Below, piece by piece: positions 30,478 through 32,073 of a DNA stretch of 32,073 bases (its first letter is position 1; the number at the start of each line of letters is the position of its first letter). Position numbers and translations under genes: made by a program. Source of the DNA: Microbacteriaceae bacterium (GTDB taxonomy: Bacteria > Actinomycetota > Actinomycetes > Actinomycetales > Microbacteriaceae); assembly GCA_947453465.1 (NCBI GenBank), contig CANGGL010000015.1, forward strand, positions 1 to 32,073, written 5' to 3'. The notes under the pieces are model-generated. The model had not been told where the DNA came from. It saw only the letters and a program-made list of their open reading frames with translations, and did no database searches.

Positions 30478-32073
30478 ATGTCTGTAGATATCAAGCCGCG
30501 CTCACGCGCTGTAACCGATGGAATTGAAAAGGCCGCCTCTCGAGGCATGCTCCGTGCTGTTGGCATGGGCGACGAAGACTGGGTCAAACCTCAGATCGGT
30601 GTGGCCAGCTCTTGGTCAGAGGTCACTCCTTGTAACCTGTCGCTTGACCGTCTAGCCGACGCAACCAAACAGGGCGTTCACGCCGCCGGCGGATACCCGC
30701 TTGAGTTCGGCACCATTTCGGTCTCGGATGGCATCTCGATGGGTCACGAGGGAATGCACTTCTCTCTAGTCTCGCGAGAAGTCATCGCCGACTCGGTCGA
30801 GACAGTAATGCAGGCAGAGCGCCTCGACGGCTCAGTTCTTTTGGCCGGTTGCGACAAGTCGCTGCCTGGCATGTTGATGGCGGCAGCCCGCCTTGACCTC
30901 TCATCAGTCTTTCTTTACGCCGGTTCGATCATGCCTGGTTGGGTCAAGCTAACCGATGGCACCGAAAAGACCGTGACCATCATCGATGCCTTCGAGGCAA
31001 TCGGTGCCTGCAAGGCCGGCAAGATGTCTGAAGAAGACCTCGGCCGCATTGAGCGGGCTATCTGCCCTGGTGAAGGTGCCTGTGGTGGCATGTACACCGC
31101 AAACACCATGGCCTCGGCCGCTGAAGCACTAGGCATGAGCCTTCCTGGCTCGGCAGCCCCACCGGCTGCAGACCGCCGCCGCGATGTCTGGGCTCACCGC
31201 TCGGGTGAGGCAGTAGTCAACCTTCTTCGCCTGGGCATCACCGCTCGCGACATCTTGACCAAGAAGGCATTTGAGAACGCCATCGCCGTAACCATGGCTT
31301 TCGGTGGTTCAACCAACGCCGTTCTTCACCTCTTGGCCATCGCTCGCGAGGCCGAGGTTGACCTAACCCTCGCCGACTTCAACCGCATCGCCGACAAGGT
31401 GCCTCACCTTGGCGACCTAAAGCCTTTCGGCCAGTACGTAATGACCGACGTCGACCGTGTTGGCGGCGTTCCAGTTGTAATGAAGGCTCTCCTAGATGCA
31501 GGTCTAATCCACGGTGACGCACTCACCGTTACGGGCAAGACCGTTGCCGAAAACCTTGAGGGCATCAACCCGCCAGACCCAGATGGCAAGATCATCCGTT
31601 CGCTTCAGAACCCAATTCACAAGACCGGTGGAATCTCGATTCTTCACGGTTCGATGGCTCCAGAGGGCGCCGTTGTAAAGACCGCCGGTTTTGACCTTGA
31701 CGACTTCACCGGCCCAGCCCGCGTTTTCGAGCGTGAGCGCGAAGCCATGGATGCACTCACCGAAGGCAAGATTTCTGCCGGCGACGTAGTGGTCATTCGC
31801 TACGAAGGCCCTAAGGGTGGACCTGGTATGCGTGAGATGCTTGCCATCACCGGAGCCATAAAGGGTGCGGGATTGGGCAAGGATGTCCTACTATTGACTG
31901 ACGGACGATTCTCAGGCGGCACAACCGGCCTTTGCATCGGACACATTGCGCCAGAGGCCACCGAAGGTGGACCAATTGCTCTGGTTCGCGATGGAGACTT
32001 AATTCGAGTCAACATCGCTGCTCGTTCGCTCGAACTACTCGTTGAGCCAGAAGAGCTGGCTGCCCGCAAGCAA
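30478..32073 (+). CDS. ilvD: Dihydroxy-acid dehydratase, 3' end beyond window
   Basis: IlvD dehydrates 2,3-dihydroxy-3-methylbutanoate and its homologue in valine, leucine, isoleucine and pantothenate synthesis. The frame is open from ATG 30478 to the right edge (532 codons, no stop), which is why the track lacks it; full enzymes have about 560 residues. Iron-sulfur ligands are visible as Cys52 (TPCNLSLDR), Cys125 ([10 protein letters not shown]) and Cys202 ([14 protein letters not shown]). The later motifs [14 protein letters not shown] and [11 protein letters not shown] are intact. [15 protein letters not shown] is a normal N-terminus. Several opposite-strand track ORFs here are its shadows. 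Confidence 0.96.
   Translation, partial: MSVDIKPRSRAVTDGIEKAASRGMLRAVGMGDEDWVKPQIGVASSWSEVTPCNLSLDRLADATKQGVHAAGGYPLEFGTISVSDGISMGHEGMHFSLVSREVIADSVETVMQAERLDGSVLLAGCDKSLPGMLMAAARLDLSSVFLYAGSIMPGWVKLTDGTEKTVTIIDAFEAIGACKAGKMSEEDLGRIERAICPGEGACGGMYTANTMASAAEALGMSLPGSAAPPAADRRRDVWAHRSGEAVVNLLRLGITARDILTKKAFENAIAVTMAFGGSTNAVLHLLAIAREAEVDLTLADFNRIADKVPHLGDLKPFGQYVMTDVDRVGGVPVVMKALLDAGLIHGDALTVTGKTVAENLEGINPPDPDGKIIRSLQNPIHKTGGISILHGSMAPEGAVVKTAGFDLDDFTGPARVFEREREAMDALTEGKISAGDVVVIRYEGPKGGPGMREMLAITGAIKGAGLGKDVLLLTDGRFSGGTTGLCIGHIAPEATEGGPIALVRDGDLIRVNIAARSLELLVEPEELAARKQ

Noticed and set aside
1-32073. CRISPR arrays, insertion sequences, prophage or integrase genes
   Set aside because: No regularly spaced repeats, transposase, integrase or phage structural sequences were seen; all sizeable genes are accounted for by chromosomal families.

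Overview
The window looks like a chromosomal segment of a streamlined, moderately GC-rich actinobacterium, most probably a freshwater Microbacteriaceae of the Luna type (Rhodoluna/Aquiluna-like). The evidence is the mtrA-mtrB-lpqB order leading to secA, a WhiB1-like regulator, a PdtaS-like kinase, a C50-carotenoid operon with split cyclase subunits, very short intergenic gaps, and several starts that look leaderless. The genus is an inference; no 16S or other decisive marker is present.

Layout. 1-9903 (+): the 3' end of a phosphomannomutase, ahcY, the mtrA-mtrB-lpqB signalling/cell-wall operon, a ComF-type phosphoribosyltransferase, long-form hpf, a strong hairpin, and secA. 9906-10499 (-): an Rv3235-like protein converging on secA. 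10631-14151 (+): a four-gene run of an unknown conserved protein, a SAF-domain membrane protein, a CpaE/MinD-like ATPase and a PdtaS-like histidine kinase, closed by a bidirectional terminator shared with whiB1 (-). 14677-15081 (+): a four-helix membrane protein. 15111-15584 (-): the peroxiredoxin Bcp. Then tRNA-Lys(CTT) with its own terminator.

15791-17928 holds accessory genes: a photolyase/cryptochrome-like protein whose domains appear circularly permuted, a DUF1905 gene, a shortened VOC gene and a stand-alone TipAS domain. 17979-23514 (-) is a complete de novo NAD operon, nrtR-nadA-nadB-nadC-cysteine desulfurase. NrtR probably represses its own operon through two GTCA-N3-TGAC palindromes lying on the -35 and -10 elements. 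The desulfurase probably supplies the Fe-S cluster of NadA. 23674-25598 (-) is a cytosine salvage pair: a yeast-type cytosine deaminase and an NCS1 permease. 25733-26410 (+) is a SprT-like protease. 26437-30407 (-) is crtB-crtI-crtYe-crtYf-crtEb, with every junction a 4-base stop/start overlap, for a decaprenoxanthin-type C50 carotenoid. ilvD (+) diverges from it and runs off the right edge.

The most interesting items are the permuted, four-cysteine photolyase-like protein, the NrtR operator-promoter arrangement, a recurring leaderless signature (TANNNT exactly 6-7 bases before the start codon at six genes, which also moves the codB start), and a VOC gene that seems to have lost its middle in frame. 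No mobile elements, CRISPR arrays or phage genes were seen. No gene-free stretch exceeds 300 bases.
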